From Glandiceps talaboti (taxonomy: Eukaryota > Hemichordata > Enteropneusta > Spengelidae), in the NCBI RefSeq assembly GCF_964340395.1, contig NC_135555.1, forward strand, positions 8,814,931-8,878,930: a stretch of DNA of 64,000 nt, in the 5' to 3' direction. Below are positions 1-13,700 of the stretch, one piece after another (the stretch's first letter is position 1; every line of letters begins with the position of its first letter). A program made the translations under genes and the position numbers. The notes beneath the pieces are model-generated. The model worked only from the letters and a program-made list of their open reading frames with translations, ran no database searches and had not been told where the DNA came from.

Positions 1-119
1 GTTGAAGTAATATTTTTCAAATTTAAAAACAAAAAGATGAAATGAAATCCCAACCTACCTACCCTATTTTCTGGGTCCATGTTATCGGAAACACACAGTT
101 ATTTTTCCCCTGCCACCTT

Positions 120-370
120 ATTAGCAATAATACAGTGTACGTATTTATAATACACAGTCTTGTTTAAATTCATTTGAGTCTATACCTCTGTAGCAATAAC
201 ATGATGTACCCAAATAGTTACAATCTGCAGGTTGGTTTTAAACTCTTTAGCAATAATATTGTGTACCTATTTGTAGTACACAGTCTTGTTCAAACTTTTC
301 CTGCCAAGCAGCAATAATTGGATGCACCTTATTATAATTGTATGCAATCTGTGATTGAATTTTGAGTTAT
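120..370. repeat. degenerate tandem repeat, about 60 bp unit, 4 copies
   Basis: The motif TAGCAATAAT, or a close variant, recurs near 122, 191, 248 and 308. Each copy is followed by a GTGTACCTATTT-like block and, in two copies, TACACAGTCTTGTT. Spacings are about 57-69 bp. No coding potential is seen. Confidence 0.7.
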
Positions 371-1609
371 GAATTATGCACATACTATATGCAATGGTAC
401 AACTATATCAATCATTACGAATCATCATAATTATCATTTCTAAATGTCACAAATAATTCAGGTCTTATTTTTTCAAATTTTTTATATTAAAAAAAATTGC
501 AAATTGTACATGTATACACTAAAATCTCAATGCAAATCATTCCAATATACAGAGGACAAGTTACAATTTATTTTCTCTCATATCTCAGTATATTACGATA
601 TTTTTTTCAGTTTTAGTTGACAGACATATTAACCTAGAGAGTGAGAGACGACTTCTGGTCTCAGCTGCAAGAAATGATTCATAATTTGTTTTCCAGTTTT
701 TACAAAAATAATTTTGAATTATTAGTAAATGGCTGCTACATCAACTATGCAATTAAAAAAATTAAAAGTTCACATGATGAAATCATCATAAACTCAAAAA
801 GACATCAAACATTTCTATGCAATTCAAAATGAAATATCGTAGTGTAGTAGAATTAGTAATAGTCTGTGAGGTATGTCATGATGGGGCGCCCTCACACATC
901 GGTCAACGCCGGTGAGGGTGGAACGAAAGTACGTATCTTACAGTCTCTATATTTGTAGAAGTCCATCTCAAATAATGATTATCTTTTTGTTTTATTTTTA
1001 CGTTTTTGATTTGAGAAATCGATGAATTTTTGCTAATGTCATTTGTATGTGAATATTTGCAGTGGGTGACACTTTTACAATATAATAATGTCATCTCGAC
1101 ACTTTTTCTTTTATGATGATATATCCCAAGTAGGCCTCTAATAAACTGACTTAGATAATCGGACAACAATTATGCAATTTTTTGATTTCTGTTGACAGAT
1201 ATTTTCAATTTTGTTACATTGTATCAAAGTAATAGATAGAGAATGCCACATTGTATCTTTTGGTGATAAAACAGGTGTTTATTACAACCAACCAACTAAT
1301 CACTTGATTTGTATTTACTGTCACCATGAAATTTCTGTTCATTTTTTTACACTTTGTCTTGTAATAATAATGACAAGCAGTTCTGAATTTTTTGTTGTTG
1401 ACTTCATTCTTGTCACCGAAAATAATGGAAATTGCAAAACTTGTGATGAAGTTACGCATGGTAGTTGTGATTTGAATTTTCTTTTTTTTTTTATTTACTC
1501 AAGTATTTTGGAATAATGGCAAGTTTGAGGTTGGAAGAAAATACATGTGATTTACTGAAATAATAATTCATCTGCTTTGTGTCGATTTTTTTTCCGTTTT
1601 CTTTCAGTG
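371..1609. other. AT-rich intergenic stretch, no gene seen
   Basis: Only short, compositionally biased open frames occur here, for example at 641-832. None has a recognisable motif or a convincing splice context. The stretch lies downstream of the minus-strand ZNF341 gene. Confidence 0.5.
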
Positions 1610-1615
1610 TATTTT

Positions 1616-1667
<52 letters not shown>

Positions 1668-2290
1668 CTGTTTCTTTGGCTGTATCAGCAAGCATGTGTG
1701 TATGTGTTTTGTGCTGCACTAGCAAGCATGTGTATATGTTTGACTGGGGTGGAAAGCATGAATATGTGAATTTCAGCTTTTCCCCATACACATTTGAACC
1801 CTCTGAAATTGCTAGTAATCCATATAAGTAGGTTATTTACTTCCAGAAATCACACCTGATTTGAATTTTCTGTAATATGTTTGAGTCTGCCTACACATAC
1901 ACCTTATAAATGTTACAAGGGGATTAATGATATATGTGAACTTGGGTCAAAAGAAAACCTAGAATGCTATATAAGAGGATGACCTGTCAAGAACATGTTT
2001 CGCCAAACCTGTATATTAACCAAGATTTGATGAAAAAGTTGTCATGGCGTGTTATGGTGTTTGGCTGTGTTAGGAAACATATACTTGTATGCATGGGTTG
2101 GCTGTTGCTATGCGTGTATGTCTTTGGTCATGTTGGTGGTAGGCATGTATATATGTATAGTATGTGTGGGTTGGCTATCAGCATGCATGCATGCATCATG
2201 TGTGTGTGTTTGGCCTTGTTTGTTGCATGCAACTTGTGTGTTTTTGGCTAGCTGAGGCATGTCTCTGTGTGTGCGTGTGTGTCTGTTATT
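1610..2290. repeat. (TG)n microsatellite with GT-rich degenerate minisatellite
   Basis: A pure TG run with TATG extensions occupies about 1615-1668. After it, blocks such as GCATGTGTGTATGTG and TTGGCTG recur at irregular 40-60 bp spacing to about 2290. The long Cys/Val-rich and His/Thr-rich frames on both strands are products of this repeat, not genes. Confidence 0.8.
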
Positions 2291-2902
2291 ATTACTCATC
2301 AAAATAATTTTCAACTGTGATGTAATGTCCATAACTTGAAAGAAAAGTAAATATTTTTATAGTGAGCAAACTAAGGTCAAAGTTCACTTTTTCGTGGACA
2401 CACATATTTAGAGGCTTGTGAGTAAGGATGATGATTGCCATTGATTTCCTAAAAGAATTATTCATTTAAATTGATTAATATATTACATATGTCCATAAAA
2501 TTAAAAAATGATAATTTTTTGTTGTTGATAAAATCAAATGCATCTATGTTACTATTCCTCAATCCCAAGTTCTCATATCAGTCACTGTAAGGATGTGATG
2601 GGATTTATTTTGTTCTGGATAAACTTTTTTACACAGCTAGCAGACAAATTTTTCTCACCTAAATTTTAAATCGAAATCAGATACACGCCTCCAGATAAAT
2701 GTTAAAACAGAAAACATGAACACATACAAGATAAGACTATTTTTGGAAAATTGCCATATTTCAGGTTAGCTTAGTCATCTACCTGTGTGTGGATTGTGAC
2801 AGTCATCTCATGTACCTGTCAACTAAGAGTTAATTTCATGCCGGCAGAATGACATGGATATTACATTGCTTGTTTGTTGTGTAATGCATGGTGTGGTACA
2901 TA

Positions 2903-3272
2903 CACAGGGAGCCCACAAACTATGTTACAAACAAACAAATAAACAAACAAACATACATAAACAAGCAAATATGCATGGCCCACATGGGTAAATGAAAATA
3001 TTTTAAACTCATGGATAACTATCTATGTACATGTATATGGGCCTGTATATAACTGAAATAATATACTGTTTCTATATATGCTCATCTAGAAAAACACCAT
3101 GAATATATATAGAAACGTAAATATATTATTTCAACAGTATACAGGCCTGTATATACATATATACATGTATATAGATAGTTATCCATGAGTTTCATATATT
3201 TTCATTTACCCATGCATATTTAACTTGTGTTTTATTTTAATTGTTTTAACATGGTTCATGGGGCTCCCTGTG
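2903..3272. mobile_element. MITE-like inverted-repeat element
   Basis: The ends are a terminal inverted repeat: CACAGGGAGCCC on the left and GGGCTCCCTGTG on the right. ATA lies immediately outside both ends and may be a target duplication. Inside, a second long pair of arms (about 2970-3080 against 3120-3220) shares GATAACTATCTATGTACATG and GGCCTGTATATA blocks in inverted order, so much of the 370 bp can fold back. No transposase frame is present, so it is a non-autonomous element. The superfamily is not certain. Confidence 0.8.
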
Positions 3273-4414
3273 ATATAGTGAGAGTGATATGGATATTGCT
3301 TGTAATGTAGTGATTGGTTAGGTTCAAGGTGATTCTTGTGAATGTTTTACATCACAGTACAAATGCAGTCAGACATATCTTAATGTGTCCCAGTCTAGTG
3401 CGATAATTTGGACCATGGTATTAGGTTTAGACTTTTCCAAATCAATCCAAATTTTCATTTCTATATTTTTCAATCCATTCCTCCTGGAAATATTCATTAA
3501 TATTAATAATTGAGCAATTTATTAAGACCAGAATGATTCAAACATCAAATGATAACCACATGGTCAGTTAACCAAAGTAAAAACGAAAGCACACTTAATT
3601 ACGTCGTTGAGGGCGTGTTTGCACACAAAATGAACCACATGTACAGTTTACCATATACATTTTTGTACTGACTGCCTTTATTCAGTTTGTTTAAATACAA
3701 TATTACCATAAAGAAACTTTGACAGAACAACATAATGAGATCTTGTCAGTGCACACAAAAAAACTTGCATATTTCTATTATCAAATTTTAGTGAATTCAA
3801 TAACGGCCCATGCACTTCTGTGATGAAGGAACACCAGGGAACAACACAAGTGCAAATACATGTACCTAATTTACACCATTTTGTTGTTATTATATTTAGA
3901 TGAAAAGAAGGAAAACTGTCAACAAATAAAAACAAAACAAAAACTTGTACACAACTCATAAACTATAATATGGCAGAATATACCATTAAATTTGTGATTA
4001 CACAAAGTCATTATATTGCCTTTTGTATAGTGTGTCACTAGTGGTACAAGTTTTGTTCATTGATAAATGTAAATTACTGTTGAACACTACTAAGATTGAT
4101 TGACAGACCAGTAGTGTACTACAGTTAACAGTCTACAGACCCTGCTAACAAAGAGGGGCACATTCTAGTAAACTTCACATTTATTGTTATATTCCAACTA
4201 TGGGAAATCAAGCAACTAAATATCGATGTGAGGGTTGCTTTTTAAACTCATAGTCCCTGTCGATAACAAAAAACAACGAAGGTATGTTACATGTAATGCT
4301 TTGAAATATGTAAGTTTTGCCATACCTATTATATAGCTTATCTACTGTGGTGTAACTAGAGTGTATCTACAGAGTTTTAAAAATATCAGTACAGGTAAGG
4401 ATGACCTGTGTAGG
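3273..4414. other. intergenic stretch, no gene seen
   Basis: The open frame on the minus strand at 3678-3959 has no recognisable domain and looks random. No structured repeat was found. Confidence 0.4.
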
Positions 4415-4830
4415 TTAGAATGTACCTCAGCTACAAATTTCCCTGAAAACTAAAGTTCTTAAAGTTCTCTCCAAACTTTGCCAAATGAAAGCTTGTTTCT
4501 GGTCCTTTTAACATAAAAGAAATTTGATGGTCCACCATCTTGTTTTCAGAGAAATCACCAATCTTTTATTTTCCTATAGACTTAGGCTTAAAGAAAAAAA
4601 CTTTGTGTGGTTCCGATTACATTCAATTTATTTATTTTTTTTTTTTTCATATGCGAGTGTCTAGTTCAGATAGATATGTTTTCTGTTGTTTTCTATATGG
4701 TCTCTGTGTTATTGGCTTCTTGGATTCTAAAATGACTCAATTTGATAACATTTTGGTCACTATTTAAAAAAATTTGTGACCCCAGATTTTTTAAATTGAT
4801 TTTAACTGACATTTTCTTGAACAAAGTAAT
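4415..4830 (+). repeat. dispersed repeat family 1, copy A
   Basis: This shares ordered blocks with the reverse complement of 14130-14475 and, in its second half, with 63570-64000. Shared blocks include AAGCTTGTTTCTGGTCCTTTT, the GGATTCTAAAATGACT block, and TTTTCTTGAACAAAGTAA. It looks like an old interspersed repeat without coding capacity. Confidence 0.65.
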
Positions 4831-5389
4831 ATCAAAAATTTAAAGAGATTATTTCCGAGGTGTTGTAACCTACATTAAATATCAGTAAAAGTGTGGTACT
4901 ATGAATGCTTTTAAAAATCACCTGAAGTCAGATAAGTGTACAAATATCTAAAAATGTGATCAAATATGATGTTATTTATTACACAAGAAAACTCAAAGTC
5001 ATGAGTTGAGATTGCTGTGTGAGTATCAAAAATATCAGAAAAAAATAATTTGATAAAATGAATATAAATAATGACGATCAAAAATATTGAACTATATCAT
5101 GAATGTTACTGTGCTGTAAGGGTTATCTATTGCAATATTACATACGTGGTTAAGTATATTGTGAAAATTTGTAAACTTTACATCCATACCATTTTGTTGT
5201 TAAAAAATTCATGAAAATGTTTGTTGCCATGGCAGCAGTGATATTTTTTGTCATTACATCTAGTCTAGTAACACTGCAATACAAAATGTACATACATGTG
5301 GTACTTATTCTAACTTAGATGCCAGGGAAATTATGATGTATTGTACACAAATTGAAATCCACAGGTACATTACTGGACATGCCCATAAC

Positions 5390-6020
5390 AGAAATATCAT
5401 GCAGATCCTGTTATGTAACAGGGTATGTGAAATAAGTTCTGTACAGGGTCTGTAATTTGGTTACATTTCATAGCTGTATTCACAGACATGTAACAGGTCT
5501 GTTGGCACAGGCATGTATACAGATGTGTTATTCTGACTGTATACATAGCTGTGGGCACATGACTGAAGCAGATATGTAGACGCAGATGTGTATCCAGATA
5601 TGGGTGTACAGGGCTGTTACAGGGTGTGTAACTTTGGTCAGATTTCAGGACTGTATTCACAGGCACGTATACAGGTGTGTTATTTCTGACAAACAGGTTA
5701 CATTAGTGACATGTTTTCACTGCATGTACAAACACATGACATAGTGATAAAACCATACCTGTGTTTGTGTACACATTCATATACATGTATACAGTCACGT
5801 ATATATATAGTCACATGCCTGTCACATGACATTGTGACATGCCTGGATACACATCAATGTATCAGTAGTGTGCCTACAGCAATGTATACAGTAATGTAGT
5901 CACACTGCTGTTGACAGGCCTGTGACTACACATCTGTTACAAACCTGTGCTGTCTTTGTTGACACAGACCTGTACCACAGGAATGTTACAGGGGTCTGCA
6001 CATGACCTGTTACAGGGGCG
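5390..6020. repeat. degenerate ACAGG/TGTAACAGG tandem array
   Basis: Blocks resembling ACAGGTCTGT, GTATACAGATGTGTTATT and TTCACAGGCACGTATACAGG recur throughout. One roughly 200 bp block (from about 5450) is partly repeated from about 5620. Open frames here are repeat products. Confidence 0.6.
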
Positions 6021-6338
6021 AAATTGTATTTGGTGTGTACATGGCATCACAGAATAAGCCTTGTCATCTCTCTGAATTCTACTATGTACATTATCATAAT
6101 TTAAATTGTGGTAATTCATTTTATGTTCATAATATAACGTAATTTGATCAACAGCTGTTACGAATGAGACATGGTAAATCTACTTGTAAATTACAAATAT
6201 GTACATCATTTGGGTCAAAGGTCAAAGTGCATTTCCTATATTGTCTGATGTCATTTACAACTATGGCATCACTGGCATCTCTGTCCTGCCTTGTATCACC
6301 TACATAGTCTATATATGTCTATCATTGCATTGTCATAG

Positions 6339-6344
6339 TTTATT
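6339..6344 (-). terminator. ZNF341: candidate poly(A) signal of ZNF341
   Basis: On the minus strand this reads AATAAA, about 225 nt past the ZNF341 stop codon. That spacing is ordinary for a 3' untranslated region. Use of the signal is inferred from position only. Confidence 0.45.
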
Positions 6345-6568
6345 CAAGCAGTAACACAATCCATATTACCACGTTCCTCTTGTTTTTTGAACTGCAAAAC
6401 TAAGGATTTTTTGTTGCTGGCAGTTTTAGATGTTGACACGTATGGCAAAGGAAATATGAGAATGGCAGCATATTATATGTACAGCCTTTTCCACATAGCC
6501 TGCCAGATTGCAGTATTTCAAATTTGGAGTGTTTTACTCACACAACGCAGCACAATGTTATATCAAAT

Positions 6569-7790
6569 TTATGACAGTGCTTCACTAGTCGGTAGGTACG
6601 GCATATCTTCATCTGTGCTCTCTGATATAGAAGTACCTTCAAGCAGTGAGGTTGCGGTTTCCCCTGCAGTAGATTCTGGTATCGGTATTTCAGTCTGTGA
6701 TGTTGCTGCACCTAATGCTGCAGCACCAGTAGCTTGGTGGATAAATACAGTTGTAGTAGTAGTGCCATCACTTAGATGCTGCAGTGACGTTGCAGTGATG
6801 GGATCTCCATCGTGATCTGTCACATGTGGGGTACTTGCAGCTGCGATTGTGTTCTGAGCCGACATATGTACATCCTGCCCTAGTTCACTGGCAGTCAGTA
6901 TATGTGTCTCTGTTTCAGTGCTATTTTTACTTTGATTCATCTGAGCTTTAATCAGTTCTAAGTCTTTCTGTATATCATCAGTGCCAGCGCTAGTAGACTC
7001 TTCAACTTCAGGGACGACCTCTTCGATCTTTGTCACCTTCCTAGGGGGTCTACCTCGTTTGCGAATATTTCTTTTAGTTGGCTCCACTTTTTCTCTCTCT
7101 TTCACCTTGGCCGTTCTACGTTTAGATGATACAGTGTTAGGTGTTATATCTTCGTCTCCAGCTCTGTCCTCTCTTAACTCCTTTGTTTTCTTGGCTTCTC
7201 TTCCGGGTCTGCACTTGTGTTCCTTCAGGTACTTTTCCCTGGCAAAGCCTTTCTTACATTTATCACATCTGATGGTGTAATTGTCTGTGTGCATACGTTC
7301 GTGTTCAAGCATGTGAGGTTTGCGACTGAAACTCTTGTTACAATACTGACACTTAAATGGCTTGATACCACTATGTGCTATAATATGGGCCTTCAACTTG
7401 TCTGGTCGATTGAATTCTTTAGTACATCCCATGTGTGTTCGGAACGGACACTTAAACTTCTTGACAGGATCATGGATCAGCATGTGACGTTTGAGTTTGT
7501 CTTTACGATTGAATGCTGCCTCACACTGTGAACACTTGAATGGCTTCACACCAGTATGTATCAACATGTGCATCTTGAGGTAGTGTTCTGTTTTGAATCT
7601 TTTCTCACAGTGGGTGCATACGTGTTCACCCAGGGTACCGTGGACTGGCAGATGACGTCGTAGATAACGCTCGCATGGAAATGTCTTGTCGCAATGTGGA
7701 CAGGGATACGTATGACTGGATGTAGCCATATGATGGTCTAAGGCTTCAGGTGTGGCATACTTATTCATACACTTAGTACACCGGAAATAT
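6569..7790 (-). CDS. ZNF341: ZNF341 coding exon 7 (terminal)
   Basis: 1222 nt, acceptor CCATTAG|ATATTTCC, ending in TAA at 6569-6571. It encodes seven fingers, including one with wide C-x7-C spacing ([15 protein letters not shown]) and a final C2HC finger. These are followed by a Lys/Arg-rich segment with KRGRPPRK, then a Ser/Thr/Glu-rich tail ending in SEALS. Finger words such as [15 protein letters not shown] and [17 protein letters not shown]-type blocks match ZNF341. The complementary open frame at 6387-6815 is a shadow of this exon. Confidence 0.95.
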
Positions 7791-10700
7791 CTAATGGAAT
7801 AAGAAGACATCACAAATTACTGGTCAGAGAGAATTACATATTTGTCATATTTACTACTATGGAAAGCAAGCTATCATCAAACTAAGATAGACATAAACTA
7901 AAACTATTCTTGTGCGAGGTAGATTTGACAAATGTGTGATAACAGTGCCTTGGTTATGTGGAGATAATTACCCAGTAATCAAGATAGTGTAAATACCAGA
8001 TGAGGTTGAATGTACCACCCTGTGAGAAAACTTGTTATCAGAAACATTGTCCTCCTGTGATTGTTATTACATCAATGTCCGTTGATAACTTATATCAACA
8101 TGTTGCAAGAATAGTTTTAGTTTGTCTCTTAGGTTGCTGATAGCTTGACTTCCGTAGTAGTATCAAAGGGGACTGATTCAAATAAAGGAAAGTTTATCAA
8201 AATTTATTTCTATCTCAAGAGTAATTATGAAGTTTGTGGAACGTACTCTTGACTACTTTCTGAATCAACCAATATTCCAAGACTTGTGAATTGACCCTGC
8301 ATTATATATGGCGATTGTCATGGTAACAAATCAGTCGCTAGTTATGTATATATTGCAGGTCTTCATAGAGTTACTTACCGAGGGCCTGGTTTAGGTCCTT
8401 GGTTTGGATAAAGACTGTGTGAATACTGATGAACACCCAAGTCATAGAGAGATGGGAAATGTTTATTACAAAGATGACATCTATACGACATATCATTTTC
8501 ATGGAACTTGGTGTGCTCTAGGAAACTATCCAGGTCCTTGAAGGTGCTGCCACATGACTTGAGTATACATTTATACACCTAGAAATGAATCAAAATGAAT
8601 ATATGATCATACATGATATACTAAACAAGATGATTTGATGATGGTAAGTGCAAGACATTCCATACTTTTTCAGTCATGGACAGAAAAATGTTTTTTTTTT
8701 CAAATGTTCAATTTTGTTGATGAGACACATCAAAGAATGTTTTGTCACAGGAGAACACATAATCATGATGGTGTGGTGTGGTGTGGTGCAGTGCGGGTGT
8801 GGTGTGGTGCAATGCGGGTGCGGTGTGGTGTGGGTGTGCAGTGCAGTGCAGTTTGCGTAATGTCGATTTTTAGACTTCCAAATGTTGTGAAACCATTTAC
8901 AAATTATTGGGGACATTTGACAATTTTCCAGTACTCTCTGAGTTGCATCTATCCTTCTTCAGAGAAACATAAGACAATTTATATGTAAGATGTAGAACAG
9001 TGGATTGACGTATGGTACAATAGACACAAAAGTGTAATTACAACATGAAGTTGAAGGTCAGGTTAGGGATAGCAATAGGGTTAGACCCTAATGTCAATCT
9101 CTACAGTCAGCAATGAGTAACAATGGGTCGCCACATGTCAAAAATTAAACTTTATGCAATATTTCTTGACTTTCACCTTTGAGGGGGTACATGTACCTGT
9201 ATTTTGCACAGTCTATTTTCATATACTTAGCTGTCATTTCATTTCATAAGTTAAAGCTGCTAAACAACATCAGATTTCAAAAGTGTTCATTTCTAGCAAT
9301 CACCGCATTCATACACCAAGTCACTACACTGCCACTGTAATGTATTTATCAACCAAGCCTAAGTCAGTATCAGTTCTTACCTGTTCATTTTTGTGTTGTA
9401 TCATGTGAGTTTTGAGCTGAAAGTAGGTCTTGAAATTTGATGGACAATACTGACATAGATAGGAATTATCTACCATGATATTTAACTTGTCATCTGTAAA
9501 TACAAATAAAATGATAATAAGCTCAGTACAATCTCATTTAAAAAAAATTACACAATGCCGGTACTGAATTTGATAGTGTATGAAACTTTGGTGGCCATTA
9601 AAGCTGGTAATGCATTCTCTGCCATGGAATGGTGACACAAATTCACTTCTTCACAATCAGTATTTGCATACAGCAGTGTGTATGGGGTTGTTAGAGCGCC
9701 CTCACACAACACACAGGTAAACATAAATGACTTTTGTTTATCATGATGGGGGGGGGGGGGGGATGGGATTAAGCATTTAATTTAATGTACAACACTGAGG
9801 GTCCATTCCTGGGATATCTTCATTTTTAAAAAATTGAAGTTAGGAGGTTACAAATATAATTGTCATGTCAATAACTTAACAAGATATTCATAGTCAAAGT
9901 GATGCACTAAACCTAGGAAATTATGTCAGACGTTCTTTACATACACAACACAACATACCACAAACACACGCATACACATGTACACAGAAACATGTGCAGA
10001 CACAGAGAATGATGGACAGAGACAGCGAGACAGAGAGACACACTAAAAGACACATTAAGTCTATCCATTTTCACCACAACTAAATAATAATCAGCTTTGT
10101 TACACTGACTGTGATACACAACACAAATGTATACCATACAGCTATTAAACCAAATCTACTCCAGACTGTTTTTTCAGTCAAGGATTTGTAAAACATGTGA
10201 TCTACTTTGGTCTAGAGATACTGTCTAGATACAAGTTACTACATAATTTGTCTGTCTTTTCACTTGGTTTAATATCTAACATTGCTATTTCAATTGAATT
10301 AATATCTAACATTGCTAGCTGTTTATCAAAAAGCATGTAATATAGTCTAAGTCTGAATACAAACTTGTCTGCATCTTATTTCATTTCCTAACATTACAAG
10401 CTGTTTACCCTGCAGTGATTACCAAGTTAAAAAGGTTTGTATGATGTACTTCATTGGTTGTAGTCTAACATTGTGCGTCATATGTCACTATCCCCCAAAG
10501 GCCACTGCTGTGACCTGCTTCATTAGCTCAATATACAAGTAGATATTTTACACATGAACAACTGTTTGTTTGGCGGCCATACCAGGTACTGAAAACTTGT
10601 AACAAGATAAGGAAGACGGTCCTGCTGGCTAGCTTGTCAGATATATATATAGTACTGATAACATCAACATCTGTACTGATAATGTTATAGATTACATTGG

Positions 10701-13700
10701 TTTGTTTTGTTGGTGCACTGTCACAGACTCAGAGAATGTAACACAAAGACTAAGCAGACATAGTTTTATAACACAAATGAAAAGTCAGCCACTGATGACT
10801 ATGAAATAATGCAGGTTTTCTCTAGGCACTTGGGTTTCCTTCTGTATTTACACTGAACCCATGAGGGCTGGGGTCTCACTAGACCTCTTGGGAGACACAA
10901 TTTGAAAAACTTAAAAAGGACTGTCCAGTATAAATAATGATTATGTATTGTCAAATAGAAATCAGCCTCATTTGCTGCAATTCTCTTTCCTGTCTGAGAA
11001 AAGTTTAAAATGAATCAAATTGTACCTAAAGATAAGACATTATAAACTATATTAAATGTGAAAGTACCTTTATTTTCTTCTTCATCTTCTTCTTCTTCTT
11101 TGTCTTTTTCTGGTTCTACTACTACTTCTGGTTCAACTGGTGTCACTACTTCTTCTTCTTCTTCTTCTCTCTCTTGTTGTTCTTCATCATCTTTATCCAG
11201 AGGTTTAGGTGGTGGCTAGAGGAGCAAAATAAGGTGAAAACAGAATTTAGATTATACCTGCATGAGCTATTTAGAACATCATGACACTACATGTCTATGT
11301 CACTGGTTCAGCTGTGTTCGAAATACGATTCAAAACGTTCAAAATTGCCAATACTTTCCCTGATTTTCCTTTGAAATTACTGGTGGTGGTATGATTAAGT
11401 TATTCTCCAATATTTTTCTTCATTCAGCCGGAAAATACTTGTGACCTAAGGGTTGTCACAACTTGTCTAGTGACTTGTAACGACAAAGGCATGAACCAAG
11501 TTAAACAAAAAATATGGAATATTTACTCTGGTTGTTCCATCTCATGATTTAAAATATTGAGGAATAACATCTAAATGTCAAATACTGATATGGATATTTT
11601 TGTAATCAAACCTTATTTGGTCTGCCCTAAAACACAGAATACTTGTCTTTCTAGCTGTGGTTTTATCTAAATATACAATCCAACTGGTATCACTTCACAT
11701 TGCAGGAAATATTTACAGTTGAGTCCATATCATGAATCAGTTGACAACAACATTGGGGTGGTGGCTACCTGTCAACTCTTCATGGATTTATTTCATTACA
11801 GGCAGATTGTATTTTATGATTAAACTCAAAATATAGTTGTATCGATGTGTGATTTCTATTTGTGCTTCACCTATATCACGATTCATCAAGTACATGCCAG
11901 TCATCTTGTATTGTGTTTCATTGCATTTCAAAATGAAAGACCATAAAGTCAATTTCAGCTTATTAATACTGTCTTATCTGTGGGACCATAATGAATAGAT
12001 AGGATCAGCGTTTACATAGTCTCGTTTACCCAGACTCTTGCCACTGGGGGCGCTGCCTACGAGATCTCCCCAAATGAGGGTCTGGGAAAACCACGTTCCA
12101 ACTACCCCGTGACGGAAGTCACACAGTGCATTTCTTCCAAACATAAAAAAATGGGCTTACGAGGCCTGTTTGTTGTAATTAATATATATCAGTCACTTGA
12201 GAAGTGATAATCTGTAGTGAAGGTATCCAAATCGTTCAGCCTGCAATGTTGGATGTGAAGTACGCCCTGTGATGCACTTCTCCAGCAACTACTTCTGTCG
12301 TGGGAGAGTTGGAACGTGGTTTTCCCACACTCTCGTTCGGGGGAGGTCTTGTAGGCAGAGCTCCCAGCAGTGAGAGTCTGGGTAACTGAGGCTAGCATAT
12401 GTATTGTGTTTCATACATTTTACTTTAAAAAGGCCCATGATTTAATGTCTGGTTCTTACATCAGTTCTGGCTGATCAGTGGTGCCACGAGGTTTAGACAG
12501 GATTATTCTTTTGTTCTAGACCAACTTTTTCTGTAGCTCTGCCAGACATCTGTTTTTCACATCTAAATCTCAATCCTAATCCAACATTGCCTTTAAGGTA
12601 AATGAGTATTTCATACAGTTCCACATCAGTACAAGACACTAAAACCCGCACTAGGGTAACTGGGGTATTATTTTTTCAATCAGACAACCGACACTGAAAT
12701 TAGTTAAAATACAATAATTAAACACTGTACATGTTAATTAGAGGTCTATTTTATCTATAAGTAGTATAATAATAAGTTGAAATCGTGATTCAGTGGGGGG
12801 GGGGGGGGGCTGATTTTTGGGTATAGCACCATTCTACATGTCTGTGTACTGCTACACACATACATATACATTTACTCACAGGGGATTCAACACATTTCAT
12901 GGTGAAATATATTTTGAGACAATGAGTAAGTCATTACATCTAACAAAACATTTTCAAAAAATGTTTCCATTTACAGCTTGTGCAGCTTTCAGTCTTTCTG
13001 TACACCACATAATGTGATGTGTTCTGAAGGAGTTACATGTCAATCAATGTATCTAGAGCAAGACACTTTAATGAATTAATCACATCTTTCTCCTGCGAGA
13101 ACACTTGCAATCAAATTACTTCAGGAATATGTGTTATATACATGTGTCGTGTCAACACCTGACAGATCTTTTAACATGAAGTAGTATTGTTGATGTTGAA
13201 CTTGTCAAGGACGTAATCTCAATTCATTGTTCACTGTATCATCTTTCTACATCAATATCATCGATTGTGGTGTATTTCACCTGCACTGAATCGAGCCAAG
13301 TATAATATCGATGTGATGATGGTAACTGTCTGGTATCTGAAAATGTCGATATGTCTTGTCAATCAATTCTACCATTTCATTACAATCAATATAACTAGGA
13401 TAATTTTAATTTTACTTTGACGACAACATTCAATGAAAATAGCAAAATCGGAAATATTTAGTTTGGTAGGCTTGCAAAGAAATGTTTTGTTAATTTTTAG
13501 TACTAAAATTAGAAATGTATTTGTTTAATATGATAATCAGATTGCTACTACATGTACATCTACAAAAATATGGTTAAATAGTAAACTGAGAAATGTGCTA
13601 GTTTGGTACTTGTAATTGTAAGCTTGTAAAGACTACAACATACGGTTACAATGGTAAAATTGATTAGTTTAGTATTAGTAAACTTGCTACATGTACATGT

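Noticed and set aside
1577-1831. Cys/Val-rich and His/Thr-rich frames
   Set aside because: Products of the (TG)n microsatellite on the two strands.
6387-6815. 142-codon plus-strand open frame
   Set aside because: It is antisense to ZNF341 exon 7, which is firmly supported. The open frame comes from the codon composition of the opposite strand.
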